Below are positions 55,266 to 64,000 of a stretch of DNA of 64,000 nt, one piece after another. Source of the stretch: an uncultured Collinsella sp. (GTDB lineage Bacteria > Actinomycetota > Coriobacteriia > Coriobacteriales > Coriobacteriaceae); contig CAUEQD010000004.1 in the NCBI GenBank assembly GCA_959019945.1, positions 62,001 through 126,000 of the forward strand. The letters are read 5' to 3'. Numbering within the stretch: the first letter of the stretch is position 1; the number at the start of each line of letters is the position of its first letter. The notes beneath the pieces were generated by a model that saw only the letters and a program-made list of their open reading frames with translations, ran no database searches and had not been told where the DNA came from. The translations under genes were made by a program, and so were the position numbers.

Positions 55266-55937
55266 ATGAACGAAACAGTTCCCGCGGCGCCGTCTAGCGC
55301 GGAGTCGATGGCAAAGCAAGGTTGCGAAAAGCTCGGCCTGGACACGTTTGACGCGCTGGTCCGCCGCGCCCGTACGTGCCGTCGCTTTGACGAGTCCATG
55401 CGCGTGCCGCGCGAGTTTTTGCTCGAGCTGGCGGAACTGGCGCACCTGGCTCCCTGCGGCGCCAATGCTCAGCGTCTGCGTTTTCATGTGGTAAGCGGTT
55501 CCGAGGACTGCGCTCGCGTGTTTGACGAGCTTGCATGGGCCGGCGCGCTTAAGGACTGGTCGGGTCCTGCCGAGGGCGAGCGCCCGACCGGCTACATCGC
55601 GATTCTTGCCGAGCGCGCCGTTCCGGGCAAGCCCGCCGCTCCTATTACCGAGGTCGACACGGGCATTGCCGCGCAGACGATGATGCTCGCCGCCCGCAGC
55701 GCCACGCCCGAGGTGGCTGCCTGCATGTTCAAGGCCTTTACGCCCCACGCGATCGATGCCATGGGGCTCGATAGCGACAAGTATGAGCTCAAGCTGATCA
55801 TGGCGTTTGGCGTTCCGGCCGAGACGCAGGTGATCGATGCGATCGATTCCAACCCCGACGGCTCAATTAATTACTGGCGCGACGAGGCGCAGGTGCACCA
55901 CGTACCCAAGCGCCCGCTTGCCGACGTACTGGTGTAG
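55266..55937 (+). CDS. Nitroreductase-family protein
   Basis: 223 residues. RRARTCRRFDESMRVP, LAPCGANAQRLRFHVV and AAQTMMLAARSATPEVAACMFKAF fit the FMN-binding nitroreductase fold, with the TCRRF arginines contacting FMN phosphate. It would reduce nitro or quinone compounds with NAD(P)H. The length is normal for the family. ATG 55266 is preferred over TTG 55254. Confidence 0.85.
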   Translation: MNETVPAAPSSAESMAKQGCEKLGLDTFDALVRRARTCRRFDESMRVPREFLLELAELAHLAPCGANAQRLRFHVVSGSEDCARVFDELAWAGALKDWSGPAEGERPTGYIAILAERAVPGKPAAPITEVDTGIAAQTMMLAARSATPEVAACMFKAFTPHAIDAMGLDSDKYELKLIMAFGVPAETQVIDAIDSNPDGSINYWRDEAQVHHVPKRPLADVLV

Positions 55938-56019
55938 CTGAGCGTCACCGCGGTGTGATCCGGCGGTAAACCACCACAAAGGTACCTGTCCCCTTTGCGG
56001 TGGTGCGAGGGGAGGACGT

Positions 56020-56562
56020 GTGGCAGATTTGTATTTGGTGCGGCATGGGCAGACTGAGCTCAATGTGCAGAACATTTTGCAGGGTGGGCACGATTCGCCG
56101 CTTACGGCGCGCGGGCGCGAGCAGGCGCTGGCGACGCGCGCGGCGTTTGAGGCGCGTGGCGTGACCTTTGACCGTGTGTATTCCTCGCCGTTGGGCCGGG
56201 CGCGGCATACGGCTGAGCTAATTGCTGGTGAGGGCCGCTCGATAGAGCTGGTCGATGACCTGCGCGAGTGGCATTTGGGCTCGCTGGAGGGTACATCAAA
56301 TCGCGAGATGCCGCCGCAGCCCTGGGGTGATTATCCGGTGGCCTTTGGTGGCGAGTCTGAAGGCGAGCTCCAGTCGCGCATGGTCGCGGCGCTGTCCCAC
56401 ATCATGGCCAGGCCGCAGCACGACTGTGTGCTGGCAGTCTCCCACGGCTCTTCCTGCCAGGAGTTTCTTGAGTATGTGACTGGCGGGGGAGAGCTACCCG
56501 ACAACGGTGCCGTGCTTCATTTTGGCTATTGCGACGGTGCGTTTTCGCTCCTTGATTGGTAA
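56020..56562 (+). CDS. Histidine phosphatase (phosphoglycerate-mutase-like)
   Basis: 180 residues. LYLVRHGQTELN (catalytic His in RHG), the Arg in SSPLGRARHTAE and VSHGSSCQE (second His) mark the histidine phosphatase superfamily. Starts with GTG. A second, related gene follows after 17 bases, so the two form a tandem pair. Confidence 0.88.
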   Translation: MADLYLVRHGQTELNVQNILQGGHDSPLTARGREQALATRAAFEARGVTFDRVYSSPLGRARHTAELIAGEGRSIELVDDLREWHLGSLEGTSNREMPPQPWGDYPVAFGGESEGELQSRMVAALSHIMARPQHDCVLAVSHGSSCQEFLEYVTGGGELPDNGAVLHFGYCDGAFSLLDW

Positions 56563-56579
56563 CGAACGAAAGGACCCCT

Positions 56580-57215
56580 ATGAATAAAGACCTGTATCTG
56601 GTTCGTCATGGGCAGACAATATTCAACCTTAAGCGCATTATTCAGGGTTGGAGTGACTCGCCGCTCACGCAGCTGGGATGCGACCAGGCGGCACGTGCCG
56701 GCATGTTCTTACGTGCGCGCGGCATTGAACCCGATCATGCCTACACCTCCACACTTCATCGCACCGAGCAGACTATCGCCAACCTGTGGCCGGGCTTGGC
56801 GTACGAGCGCCTGGACGGTCTGCGTGAGTGGTTCTTTGGCGACTTTGAGGCCGAGCGCGTGATGCTTATGCCCGAGCGGCCGTGGCGAGATTTCTATCGT
56901 CAGTTTGGCGGCGAGGGCCAGATGCAGGTGCGCGAGCGCATGGCGGCGACGATAACCGATCTTATGCGACGTCCGGACCACGAGTGCGTGCTCGCGGTGA
57001 GCCACGGCTCGGCTATCAAGGAGTTTTTGGACCACGTGCGGGGCGCGGCGGCCGACGAGCGCGAACGCGTGCCGGGCAACTGCTCAGTGCTGCAGTTTGC
57101 GTTTGACGATGCGGCCGATACGTTTGAACTGGTCGAAGTCTTTACGCAGGAAGACTACGCGCGCGAGCTGGGGCTTGAACCGCTCGTGGCTACTGCGGGT
57201 CCGCAGCGCGGATAA
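56580..57215 (+). CDS. Histidine phosphatase, tandem paralogue
   Basis: 211 residues. LYLVRHGQTIFNLKRIIQGW, TSTLHRTEQTIAN and VSHGSAIKEFLDHV give the same catalytic set as its neighbour, with a C-terminal extension. ATG 56580 follows AAAGGA. The substrates of both are unknown. Confidence 0.88.
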   Translation: MNKDLYLVRHGQTIFNLKRIIQGWSDSPLTQLGCDQAARAGMFLRARGIEPDHAYTSTLHRTEQTIANLWPGLAYERLDGLREWFFGDFEAERVMLMPERPWRDFYRQFGGEGQMQVRERMAATITDLMRRPDHECVLAVSHGSAIKEFLDHVRGAAADERERVPGNCSVLQFAFDDAADTFELVEVFTQEDYARELGLEPLVATAGPQRG

Positions 57216-57262
57216 CGCGAGCGCGGCGGCACGGGTCGTCGGCATAACTTCTCGACGCAAAA

Positions 57263-57303
57263 GGGGCGGAGATGCATGTACCTGCTGCATCTCCGCCCCC
57301 TGT
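57263..57303. terminator. Bidirectional hairpin between phosphatase pair and DUF1015 gene
   Basis: GGGGCGGAGATGCA (57263-57276) pairs exactly with 57286-57299; the plus strand continues CTGTTTGTT. Confidence 0.75.
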
Positions 57304-57344
57304 TTGTTGGGCTGCCGATTTTTGTGCTGGACGGTCTGGTCTTG

Positions 57345-58025
57345 CTAGAACCGCGCGACCTGGTGCGTGAGCAGACCCGTCGGAACCTGCGCCGCGCCGC
57401 CGCTGACCTGCGCGGCGGGGAAGAGCGCAGCTACGGCAAAGTTGAACGGCTCTTTGCCCGTGTAGGTGCCGGCGGCACGTGCATCGTCGGCCAGGAGCTG
57501 TGATGCCTCGACTAGTGCGACAGCGTAGGCAGGGTCGTCGGCCAGTGCCGGCTCCGGCGCCTGGTCGAGCATGGCGCGGATGGCCCCGACGGCGTCCTCG
57601 CGCTTGACCTCCCACACGCGGTGCGTAATGCCGGCGGGGTCGGTGACGGCATAGAGTGAAGCGCCCTCTTTTGCGGCGCCGAGGATGATATCCATGACGG
57701 GAGAGGCTTCGTAGACAAGCGTTACGGGACGGGGCTGTACCTTGAGGTCGGCGATTGCGCGCGCAGCGGCGGTCGTATCGGCGGCAACCGCGTCGCCGCC
57801 CGCCAGCGCACCAACCGGGCAGATCGCCACGACACCCGTCACACGTCCCGGCTCGCCCGAGCATTCGTACACGTAATACGCCGCACCCGGGTCCTTGAGC
57901 ATCAGACCATCGGCAATGGCTCCGCGCAGAGCATCGTTGCCGCTCATGATGCTGTCCATTGCAGGCAGCGCCTCGAGCACGCGGTCCTGAGCCGGGCGGA
58001 TGCAGGGAAACGGAAGTGCTTTCAT
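57345..58025 (-). CDS. DUF1015-like protein, short form
   Basis: 226 residues. MKALPFPCIRPAQDRV matches the start of DUF1015, and GAAYYVYEC and LVYEASPVMD follow the family order, but the protein is about half the usual ~400 residues. DUF1015 genes are often neighbours of serA and serC, as here. No catalytic role is established for the family. Confidence 0.72.
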   Translation of the reverse strand: MKALPFPCIRPAQDRVLEALPAMDSIMSGNDALRGAIADGLMLKDPGAAYYVYECSGEPGRVTGVVAICPVGALAGGDAVAADTTAAARAIADLKVQPRPVTLVYEASPVMDIILGAAKEGASLYAVTDPAGITHRVWEVKREDAVGAIRAMLDQAPEPALADDPAYAVALVEASQLLADDARAAGTYTGKEPFNFAVAALFPAAQVSGGAAQVPTGLLTHQVARF

Positions 58026-58064
58026 GGGCGGTCCTAACGCACGAGTCGGTTTGTTCGCGGCTTA

Positions 58065-59285
58065 TTATGCCCCAACTTGGCCGCTCGCGTCCCAGAGCAC
58101 GTTGTCGGCGAGCACGATGAGCACGTTCTGACAACGAACGATATCGGCGTGGGGCACATATTCGTTGGGCTTGTGCGCGAGCGCCAACGAGCCGGGGCCG
58201 TAGCTCATGCAATTGCGGTTACCCGTCTTGCTGGCAATGAGGGCGGTATCGGTGTAGCCGGTAAAGAAGCCGACGGTCGTTTCCGCGTCCGTCGTATCGT
58301 CTGCTGCGCGCTTGAGTGCAGCTAGAAGGGGAGAGTTCGGGTCGCGCTCGATGGCGGGGCGGTCGCCCGTCACGGTGTAGCTGCCATGGCAACCGGGAAC
58401 GGCGGCTTCGGCGACGGCGATGGCCTGCTCTACCATGCGCGTCGCGGCGGCCGTATCGGTCGGCGGGGTCAGGCGCATGTCGACCCAGACTTTGGCGCGG
58501 TCGGGTACGACGTAGGGGCGATATCCGCCCTCGATTTGGCCAAACGTGATGGTCGAAGGCCCCAGCTCATTATGCACGGGCAGCGCCGCAAATGCGCGGC
58601 GAAGCGAGCACACGGCCTCGGCCATGGCGGCGACGGCATCCGCGCCCTTCCAGGGCTGGCTCGCATGCGCCGTCACGCCAGCCATTTCAATCTCGAACCA
58701 CGTACGCCCCTTGTGCGCCACCTGGATCTGTCCGTCGGTGGGCTCGGTGTCCAGCACCCATTCGCGCGAGCCGACCCAGCCAGCATCGATCGCGGCCTCT
58801 GAGCCGCGCATAAAATCTTCCTCGTCGACCGAGCAGATGAGCGAAAAGCCGCGACGCGGCAGCGCGCCATCCGCCACCACGCGCTCGAGCGTATGGACCA
58901 GCGCGGCAATGGCGCAGGCCAGGCCACCCTTCATATCGCAGGCACCGCGGCCGTAGAGCTTGCCGTCGCGCACGACCGCCCCGAGCGGCGTAATGTCCGC
59001 GTCCCAGCCGTCGCCCAAGGTGACTGTATCCATGTGGCAGATGTAGACGAGCCGTGGCTCGTCGCTCAAACCGGGCACGGTGACCATAAGGTTGCGGCGC
59101 CCGGGGAGTACTTCGAGCTCTGCAATCTGCACGGCATCGAGTACCGGATGGCTCAGCTGCGCCAATCGTTCCTCAATCAACGCTTTGATATAGCGTTCAA
59201 TCTCGCCCTCATACGCACCTGGGTCGGAACTGTCGATCCGCACGAGCCCTTGCGTAAGCCGCCAAGCAAAATCTGTATCAACCAT
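58065..59285 (-). CDS. M20 family metallopeptidase (ArgE/DapE-like)
   Basis: 406 residues. Zinc ligands: CHMDTV (His), GRGACDMKGG (bridging Asp), DEED (Glu-Glu), DTEPTDG (Asp), HKPNEYV (last His). The lid domain lies between ~185 and ~300. Likely an amidohydrolase for N-acyl amino acids or succinyl-diaminopimelate; exact substrate unknown. ATG 59285 has GAGGTG upstream; the longer frame to 59432 has none. Confidence 0.88.
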   Translation of the reverse strand: MVDTDFAWRLTQGLVRIDSSDPGAYEGEIERYIKALIEERLAQLSHPVLDAVQIAELEVLPGRRNLMVTVPGLSDEPRLVYICHMDTVTLGDGWDADITPLGAVVRDGKLYGRGACDMKGGLACAIAALVHTLERVVADGALPRRGFSLICSVDEEDFMRGSEAAIDAGWVGSREWVLDTEPTDGQIQVAHKGRTWFEIEMAGVTAHASQPWKGADAVAAMAEAVCSLRRAFAALPVHNELGPSTITFGQIEGGYRPYVVPDRAKVWVDMRLTPPTDTAAATRMVEQAIAVAEAAVPGCHGSYTVTGDRPAIERDPNSPLLAALKRAADDTTDAETTVGFFTGYTDTALIASKTGNRNCMSYGPGSLALAHKPNEYVPHADIVRCQNVLIVLADNVLWDASGQVGA

Positions 59286-59361
59286 AGGCACCTCACAGAT
59301 AGTTAGGTCAACATACAGATTGTATGCCAAGAAGCGGCTCGGTGCATTTAATGGAGGGCTC

Positions 59362-59400
59362 ACAAAAACGGGGACGCCTCTCGTGCGAAAGGCGCCCCCG
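59362..59400 (-). terminator. Terminator of serA/serC
   Basis: CGGGGACGCCT and AGGCGCCCCCG (59369-59379 with 59390-59400) form a stem with one wobble; on the minus strand TTTTTGTG follows. Confidence 0.8.
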
Positions 59401-59462
59401 CGGGCATTCAATGTCAGCGACGGGCAGGCCACATGGGGAACTGCCCGTCAGATCAGCCGGCG

Positions 59463-60626
59463 CTATTTGATCACGCGCACGCGATACATCGACGGAATCT
59501 GCTTGAGCGCCTCGATGGTGCTGCTGTCCAGGTGCTCGTCGGTGTCGAACATGGTGTAGGCGTTCTCGCCGGCAGACTCGTTGGTCATGCGCTGCACGTT
59601 GGCGTTGTCCTTGGCCAGGATCGCCGTGATCTGGCCGATCATGTTGGGCACGTTGGCGTGCAGGCAGGCGATGCGGCTCGCGGCGCGCGCCTTGCCCATG
59701 CTGCAGGCGGGGTAGTTGACGCTGTGCGCGATGTTGCCGTTTTCCAGGTAATCCTTGAGCTCGCTGATGGCCATGTCGGCGCAGTTGGCTTCGGCTTCGC
59801 CGGTGCCGGCGCCCGAATGCGTGGTGATAAACGTGTTGGGCATCTTGACGGTCTTGGGCGTGGCAAAGTCGCAGCTAAACCAGCTGAGCTTGCCCTCGCG
59901 CAGGGCAGCGTCGACGGCGTCCTCGTCAATGATGGTTTCGCGCGCGTAGTTGATGAGGACGGCGTTGGGTGCCAGCAGGTTAATCTGCTCTGTGCTGATC
60001 ATGCCGATGGTGTCTGCCTTGCTGGGCACGTGCACGGTGAGGTAGTCGCAGCCGCGGCACAGATCCTCGAGCGTGCCCACGCGCTGCACCTCGCGGCTCA
60101 GCACCCACGCGTGCTCAACGGAAATGAACGGATCGTAGCCGTAGACGTCCATGCCCAGATCGACGCAGGCGTTGGCGACCTTGGAGCCCACGTTGCCCAG
60201 GCCGATGACGCCGATGCGCTTGCCCTTGAGCTCGCGGCCCACAAAGGCCTTCTTGGCTTTCTCGGCATCGACCTGGATCTCGGGGTCGTCGGCGTTGTCG
60301 CGCACCCAGTTCATCGACTGCACTACGCCGCGGCTCGAAAGCACCAGCATGCCCAGGACGAGCTCCTTGACGGCGTTGCTGTTAGCGCCGGGGGAGTTAA
60401 AGACGACGACGCCCTTCTTGGCGTACTCCTCGACGGGGATGTTGTTGACGCCGGCACCGCAGCGGGCGATGGCGCGGATGCCCTCGGGCAGCTCGTAGCC
60501 GTGCAGGTCGGTCGAGCGCATCAGGATCGCATCGGCCTCCTCGGCGGTGCCCACAAACTCGTAGCCCTCGCCAAACTCGACTTTGCCGTCTTTAGTGATG
60601 TCGTCGATGGTCTTAATTTTACGCAT
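59463..60626 (-). CDS. serA: D-3-phosphoglycerate dehydrogenase
   Basis: 387 residues. NAD-binding GVIGLGNVGS, catalytic Arg in INYARE, Glu in FATPKT region and His in TTHSGAGTGEAE, plus a C-terminal ACT domain (RIACLHANVPNMIGQITAIL) that usually gives serine feedback inhibition. It oxidises 3-phosphoglycerate, the first step of serine synthesis. AAGGAG precedes the ATG. serC lies upstream at 60699-61823. Confidence 0.95.
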   Translation of the reverse strand: MRKIKTIDDITKDGKVEFGEGYEFVGTAEEADAILMRSTDLHGYELPEGIRAIARCGAGVNNIPVEEYAKKGVVVFNSPGANSNAVKELVLGMLVLSSRGVVQSMNWVRDNADDPEIQVDAEKAKKAFVGRELKGKRIGVIGLGNVGSKVANACVDLGMDVYGYDPFISVEHAWVLSREVQRVGTLEDLCRGCDYLTVHVPSKADTIGMISTEQINLLAPNAVLINYARETIIDEDAVDAALREGKLSWFSCDFATPKTVKMPNTFITTHSGAGTGEAEANCADMAISELKDYLENGNIAHSVNYPACSMGKARAASRIACLHANVPNMIGQITAILAKDNANVQRMTNESAGENAYTMFDTDEHLDSSTIEALKQIPSMYRVRVIK

Positions 60627-60698
60627 GGAAAAACTCCTTAGCAGGTTTTGATCTAAACAGGGTGGTCTGAGGTGGCTGGTCGGCCCGCGTGTTGCGGG

Positions 60699-61823
60699 CT
60701 AGTTAGATCGCGGGCTCAAACTATGCTGCGTTTCGAAGTCCTTCATGTACGTGGCCAGCGCCTGCACGTCTTCCATGGTGACGGCGTTGTACACGCTAGC
60801 GCGCATGCCGCCGACGAGGCGATGGCCCTTGACGTTTTGAATCTGATGCTCGGCCGCGCCTGCGACAAAGGCCGCGTCGAGTTTGACGTCGCCGGTGCGG
60901 AAGGTGACGTTGGCGATGGAGCGGCTGTCGGTCTGCGTGGTGCTATGGAACAGCTCGCTGTGCTCGAGCAGCTCATAGAGCAGGTTGGCCTTGGCCCAGT
61001 TGCGCTCGGCCATGGCGGCAAGTCCACCGGTCTGCTCCACCCAATGGAACACCTTGCCGCACACGTAGATGCCAAAGGTGTTGGGCGTGTTGAGCATGGA
61101 GCCCTTGGCGGCCTGGGTCTTGAGGTCCAGGTACTGCGGCGTCTGCGCAAAGGCGGGGCCATCTGCGATGAGGTCGTCGCGCACGATAACCACGGTCACG
61201 CCCGCGGCGCCGGCGTTTTTTTGCGCGCCGGCGTAAATGAGCCCGTAGCGCTCAACGTCGAGCGGCTGCGACAGGAAGCAGCTTGAGACGTCGGCGACCA
61301 GCGGCACATCGCCGCAAGCGGGCAGCTCGTGGAACATGGTGCCAAAGATGGTGTTGTTCTGGCAGATGTAGACGTAGTCGAGCCCGTCGCCCGCGGCCTC
61401 GGCGGCAATGCGCGCGTTGATATCGGCCATGTTGGGAATGCGGTCGAAATTGGTGTCCTCCGAGCTTGCGAGCAGCACGGCCTCGCCGTACTTGGAGGCC
61501 TCCTTGTACGCCTTGTTGGCAAAGTTGCCGGTCACGACGTAGCCGGCGCGGCCGCGGCGCATGAGGTTCATGGGGATGCCCGCAAACTGCAGTGTGGCAC
61601 CGCCCTGCAAAAACAGGACACGGTAGTTGTCGGGGATGCTCAGCAGGCGGCGCAGAGTTGCCTCGGCGTCGTCGATGATCTGCTGGTACATGCTAGATCG
61701 ATGGCTCATCTCGAGCACGGACATGCCGCAACCGCGGTAGTCCATCATCTCGTCGGCGATCTCGGCGAGCACGCTTGTAGGTAGCGCGGCCGGGCCAGCT
61801 GAGAAGTTGTGCACACGTGCCAT
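60699..61823 (-). CDS. serC: Phosphoserine aminotransferase
   Basis: 374 residues, aminotransferase class V. HNFSAGPAALP at the N-terminus, the PLP lysine in YAGAQKNAGAAG and FRTGDVKLDAAF are SerC marks. It converts 3-phosphohydroxypyruvate to phosphoserine, the step after SerA. Transcribed into serA with a 72-base gap. No serB is visible in the window. Confidence 0.95.
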   Translation of the reverse strand: MARVHNFSAGPAALPTSVLAEIADEMMDYRGCGMSVLEMSHRSSMYQQIIDDAEATLRRLLSIPDNYRVLFLQGGATLQFAGIPMNLMRRGRAGYVVTGNFANKAYKEASKYGEAVLLASSEDTNFDRIPNMADINARIAAEAAGDGLDYVYICQNNTIFGTMFHELPACGDVPLVADVSSCFLSQPLDVERYGLIYAGAQKNAGAAGVTVVIVRDDLIADGPAFAQTPQYLDLKTQAAKGSMLNTPNTFGIYVCGKVFHWVEQTGGLAAMAERNWAKANLLYELLEHSELFHSTTQTDSRSIANVTFRTGDVKLDAAFVAGAAEHQIQNVKGHRLVGGMRASVYNAVTMEDVQALATYMKDFETQHSLSPRSN

Positions 61824-61958
61824 CTTCTAGTTCCCCTCGTAGTCGTTTGAACGTTCGGGATACTTTAGCACAGTGGAGCGCCTGGCGCGACCGCATCACG
61901 GTAAAACTCGAGTGCGCCGCTATGATTTACAGGATGGTTACATGGGGGAGGGGCGACC

Positions 61959-62141
61959 TTACCTGATGGCTCGCATCCGATCCGCCTCGGTCTTCGCTTG
62001 TTTCCAGGGACGCACGCGGTCGTTTACGAGGTCATCGTAGCCGCGGGCGATGGATTGCTGGGCAGCCATATAAGCTTCGTGGCGGTTGTCAATTACCGAG
62101 CCTGAAGTGTTTTGCAAGAATGGAACTTTTTCAATTGGCAT
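61959..62141 (-). CDS. Small hypothetical protein (60 residues)
   Basis: ATG 62141 is preceded by AGGGGGCTC. The product (IEKVPFLQNTSGSVIDNRHE, ARGYDDLVNDRVRPWKQAK) is charged and helical with no membrane segment. No family recognised. It sits at the start of a lower-GC region that looks accessory. Confidence 0.5.
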   Translation of the reverse strand: MPIEKVPFLQNTSGSVIDNRHEAYMAAQQSIARGYDDLVNDRVRPWKQAKTEADRMRAIR

Positions 62142-62521
62142 GCAGAGCCCCCTGTATTGCTTGCCCATTCAATCTATATCGATGATAGCGTGCGGGCGCC
62201 TTGCAGGATTGGGGCAAAGCGATGGGCGGTAGGAAAAACTTGGACCCCCAGCCGGCTGATCCGTGCATCTATGTTCACAATTGAATCATTTTGGCGGTAG
62301 TTTTGTTGCGCAATCAAGCGTGCTTGAACCATGGTCGACCTTTTAGGGAACTGTTCGCCGGGTGATAGTGACCGTCTGCAGAAACGGTTCCATTGGACAT
62401 CTTTGTTCTTCGAGTTGCGCAAGTCCCTCACGGTATGATTAAAAGCACGTCGTGTCAGACCGGTGTCAATAAAAGGTCAGAAATGGCGGCATCGAATGCA
62501 ATTACGGCATAGGGGATGCTG

Positions 62522-62794
62522 ATGAGCGAAGCGAACTACTTGGAGAGGCTGAAGAAAGCGCCCATCTCGGAGCTTAGTTTTGATGATGTGGGGCTAAGGC
62601 GTTTAATCCAGAATGCTGGTTTCTGCTACTTGCCCGATCTTTTGTCTCTTACCGATCAAGAGATAGACGCTCGTTTTGATGGCAGATATGCCGATTCAAT
62701 CATTAAGATGCGAAAGAAATACCGCGCAGTTCCTGAAGCCTTCGCGGCATCCATGCTTCAGCCCAAGATGGTCGAGAATCCGACCCGAACGTGA
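62522..62794 (+). CDS. Alpha-CTD/helix-hairpin-helix-like small protein
   Basis: About 90 residues. SELSFDDVGLRRLIQNAG and CYLPDLLSLTDQEIDARFDG resemble the two-helix-hairpin fold of the RNA-polymerase alpha C-terminal domain, usually a DNA-binding or protein-contact module. Its TGA overlaps the GTG start of the next gene (GTGA, 62791-62794), so the two are translationally coupled and probably work together. Confidence 0.6.
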   Translation: MSEANYLERLKKAPISELSFDDVGLRRLIQNAGFCYLPDLLSLTDQEIDARFDGRYADSIIKMRKKYRAVPEAFAASMLQPKMVENPTRT

Positions 62795-64000
62795 AAGCCT
62801 CGCCGAAAAGCCGACCTCCTCACGAGTCAAATATCGAGACAGCGTCTTCGATAGAGCAATATGAATACGACTTGAGCCATTTTCCGCTCACGCGCTCCCA
62901 TGGGCTGTTTTCGGCAAAATTGGAGGAATTTGAAGAAAGAGCTCGGGGTGCCTTTGACGACCTTGGCTCAAGGTCTGAAAACGTCATGGTTTATCAAGCG
63001 TTTGAGGAATTCTCGGTAGACCTTGATGGGCTCAGCACTGCTTTTGAAGAACTCATAAAGCGTTACCCGACAAAACCTCGCATTGTTCTGATGCTGATTG
63101 ATAGGTGTTTGCCGAACGCTTTTATGGTCTATGTTGCCGACAAAGCGCGCAGGGTATTCAATAGCCATAACCTGTGGGGCAACTTTTTTGCCAGTCTTGG
63201 CATTCGTGACGGTAGTGTGCAGGGGATAGTAAAGCACATTTTTATAAAACATGTTGAAGAGCGTGGAATGCCTTTGTATGGTCGCGATGAGGAAGTTAAT
63301 CACTACTACTACACTGCTCTTCTCCACGGAGGCTTATCGGAAGATTCTTGGTCAAACCTGTGGGAGAAATTACTTCCGCTTGCGAAAGAAGTTTCTAAAG
63401 GCAGTCTAGGTTTTGGCGGAGAGATGGACGGGCGCTCCGTTCTTAGGGAGCTAAAGAACCCTGAGAGTCGGTATGCTCCCGAAAAGGCAGTCCTTAACAT
63501 TCTTGAGAAAGCGCCCGATTCAACCATTGCTCCATTATTTGAGGCGTCCATGCGCGTGGCGGCGCAAATTGTTGACTCGAATAGGGCTGGAAGCCGCTAC
63601 ACGATGCTATCTAGTTTCGGTCTGCCTGAAGCCGCAATGCAGGCCCTTCGTGACAACCAAGAGCGTGTGCCGCCCTTGGCGACCGGAGGAAGGGCTGCTG
63701 CTGAGACGCAAGAGCGGAGAAGTGGCACCCACCGATTGATCTATCTTCCGATTGCCAGTTTGCAGCTGGATTTATCTGAGGGTGTTGTGACCATGCGCTG
63801 GCCGCGCCAACAGTTCCCGCTGCATTTTGCTGGTGACAAGATTGACTATTATGTTGACGGCGAGCTAAAGGCAAGCTCTGAATTCGATATGAGTGTCGGA
63901 AAATGCATTTTGAATGCCGTCGGTATTGCCGTTAACCCTCGGGCTCGTTACGACGTGGAATTGAAGCTCATGCAGAAAGATGAGCGAGCGGGTGACTACA
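62791..64000 (+). CDS. Large unidentified protein, N-terminal part (runs off window)
   Basis: At least 403 residues, open to the window end, starting with GTG inside the preceding stop. No signal peptide or transmembrane segment. Recurrent aromatic and charged helices (YYYTALLHGG, SWSNLWEKLLPLAKE) then a region with strands (LIYLPIASLQLDL, KIDYYVDGEL) near the edge. I do not recognise the family. The coupled alpha-CTD-like partner and lower GC suggest a multi-gene accessory (possibly defence) system extending rightwards; this is inference. Confidence 0.65.
   Translation, partial: MKASPKSRPPHESNIETASSIEQYEYDLSHFPLTRSHGLFSAKLEEFEERARGAFDDLGSRSENVMVYQAFEEFSVDLDGLSTAFEELIKRYPTKPRIVLMLIDRCLPNAFMVYVADKARRVFNSHNLWGNFFASLGIRDGSVQGIVKHIFIKHVEERGMPLYGRDEEVNHYYYTALLHGGLSEDSWSNLWEKLLPLAKEVSKGSLGFGGEMDGRSVLRELKNPESRYAPEKAVLNILEKAPDSTIAPLFEASMRVAAQIVDSNRAGSRYTMLSSFGLPEAAMQALRDNQERVPPLATGGRAAAETQERRSGTHRLIYLPIASLQLDLSEGVVTMRWPRQQFPLHFAGDKIDYYVDGELKASSEFDMSVGKCILNAVGIAVNPRARYDVELKLMQKDERAGDY

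Noticed and set aside
62174..62431. 85-codon minus-strand frame
   Set aside because: No ribosome site, no recognisable feature, and composition unlike a protein; left as non-coding.

Overview
The window looks like a chromosomal segment of a Coriobacteriia gut actinobacterium, most likely Collinsella. It is GC-rich, with codon use, gene content and operon style typical of that class. No rRNA, tRNA or CRISPR array was seen.

Layout. 1-8 kb: the 3' end of a C69 dipeptidase gene, a small helical protein with a UbiB/AarF kinase, then a cobalamin-type riboswitch driving two secreted or anchored DUF4430 proteins. 8-17 kb: two GtrA-family membrane proteins, class III fructose-1,6-bisphosphatase, a DegV lipid-binding protein, a TIM-barrel protein, an rRNA methyltransferase and a divergent methionyl-tRNA synthetase. 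17-25.6 kb: queuosine genes (queH, queA, tgt) with a coiled-coil membrane protein, an SDR oxidoreductase and a LOG-family protein. 25.6-30 kb: a small accessory island with a RelB/YafQ-type toxin-antitoxin pair and a TOTE-type primase-helicase, bracketed by near-identical palindromic repeats and next to a 230-bp element with terminal inverted repeats. 30-43.7 kb: core metabolism (DegV, HAD, PepV-like dipeptidase), the pstSCAB phosphate operon, an ABC-F ATPase, a Cof-type phosphatase, a DtxR-like regulator, and a Zn/Cd efflux operon (ArsR regulator, HMA metallochaperone, P1B ATPase) with recurring operator dyads.

44-51.3 kb: a roughly 6-kb, lower-GC, Firmicutes-like segment (N-truncated sigma-like protein, BceAB-type ABC transporter, two-component system, DUF6061 protein) lies inside and splits a coriobacterial endonuclease-like gene. 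Its response regulator carries an in-frame TAA. 51.6-61.8 kb: DEDD exonuclease, ArsP_2-type permease, YaiI, HdeD-like protein, nitroreductase, two phosphohistidine-type phosphatases, and a DUF1015 / M20 / serA / serC serine cluster. 61.8-64 kb: the start of another accessory region, with an alpha-CTD-like small protein translationally coupled to a large unidentified protein that runs off the window.

Three observations stand out. One is the cobalamin-riboswitch-controlled DUF4430 pair. Another is a roughly 150-nt nested-hairpin element found directly after three genes (queA, the SDR gene, the PepV-like gene), whose stems differ in sequence but keep pairing, as expected of a structured RNA. The third is the split endonuclease gene with its imported, partly broken antimicrobial-peptide-resistance module.
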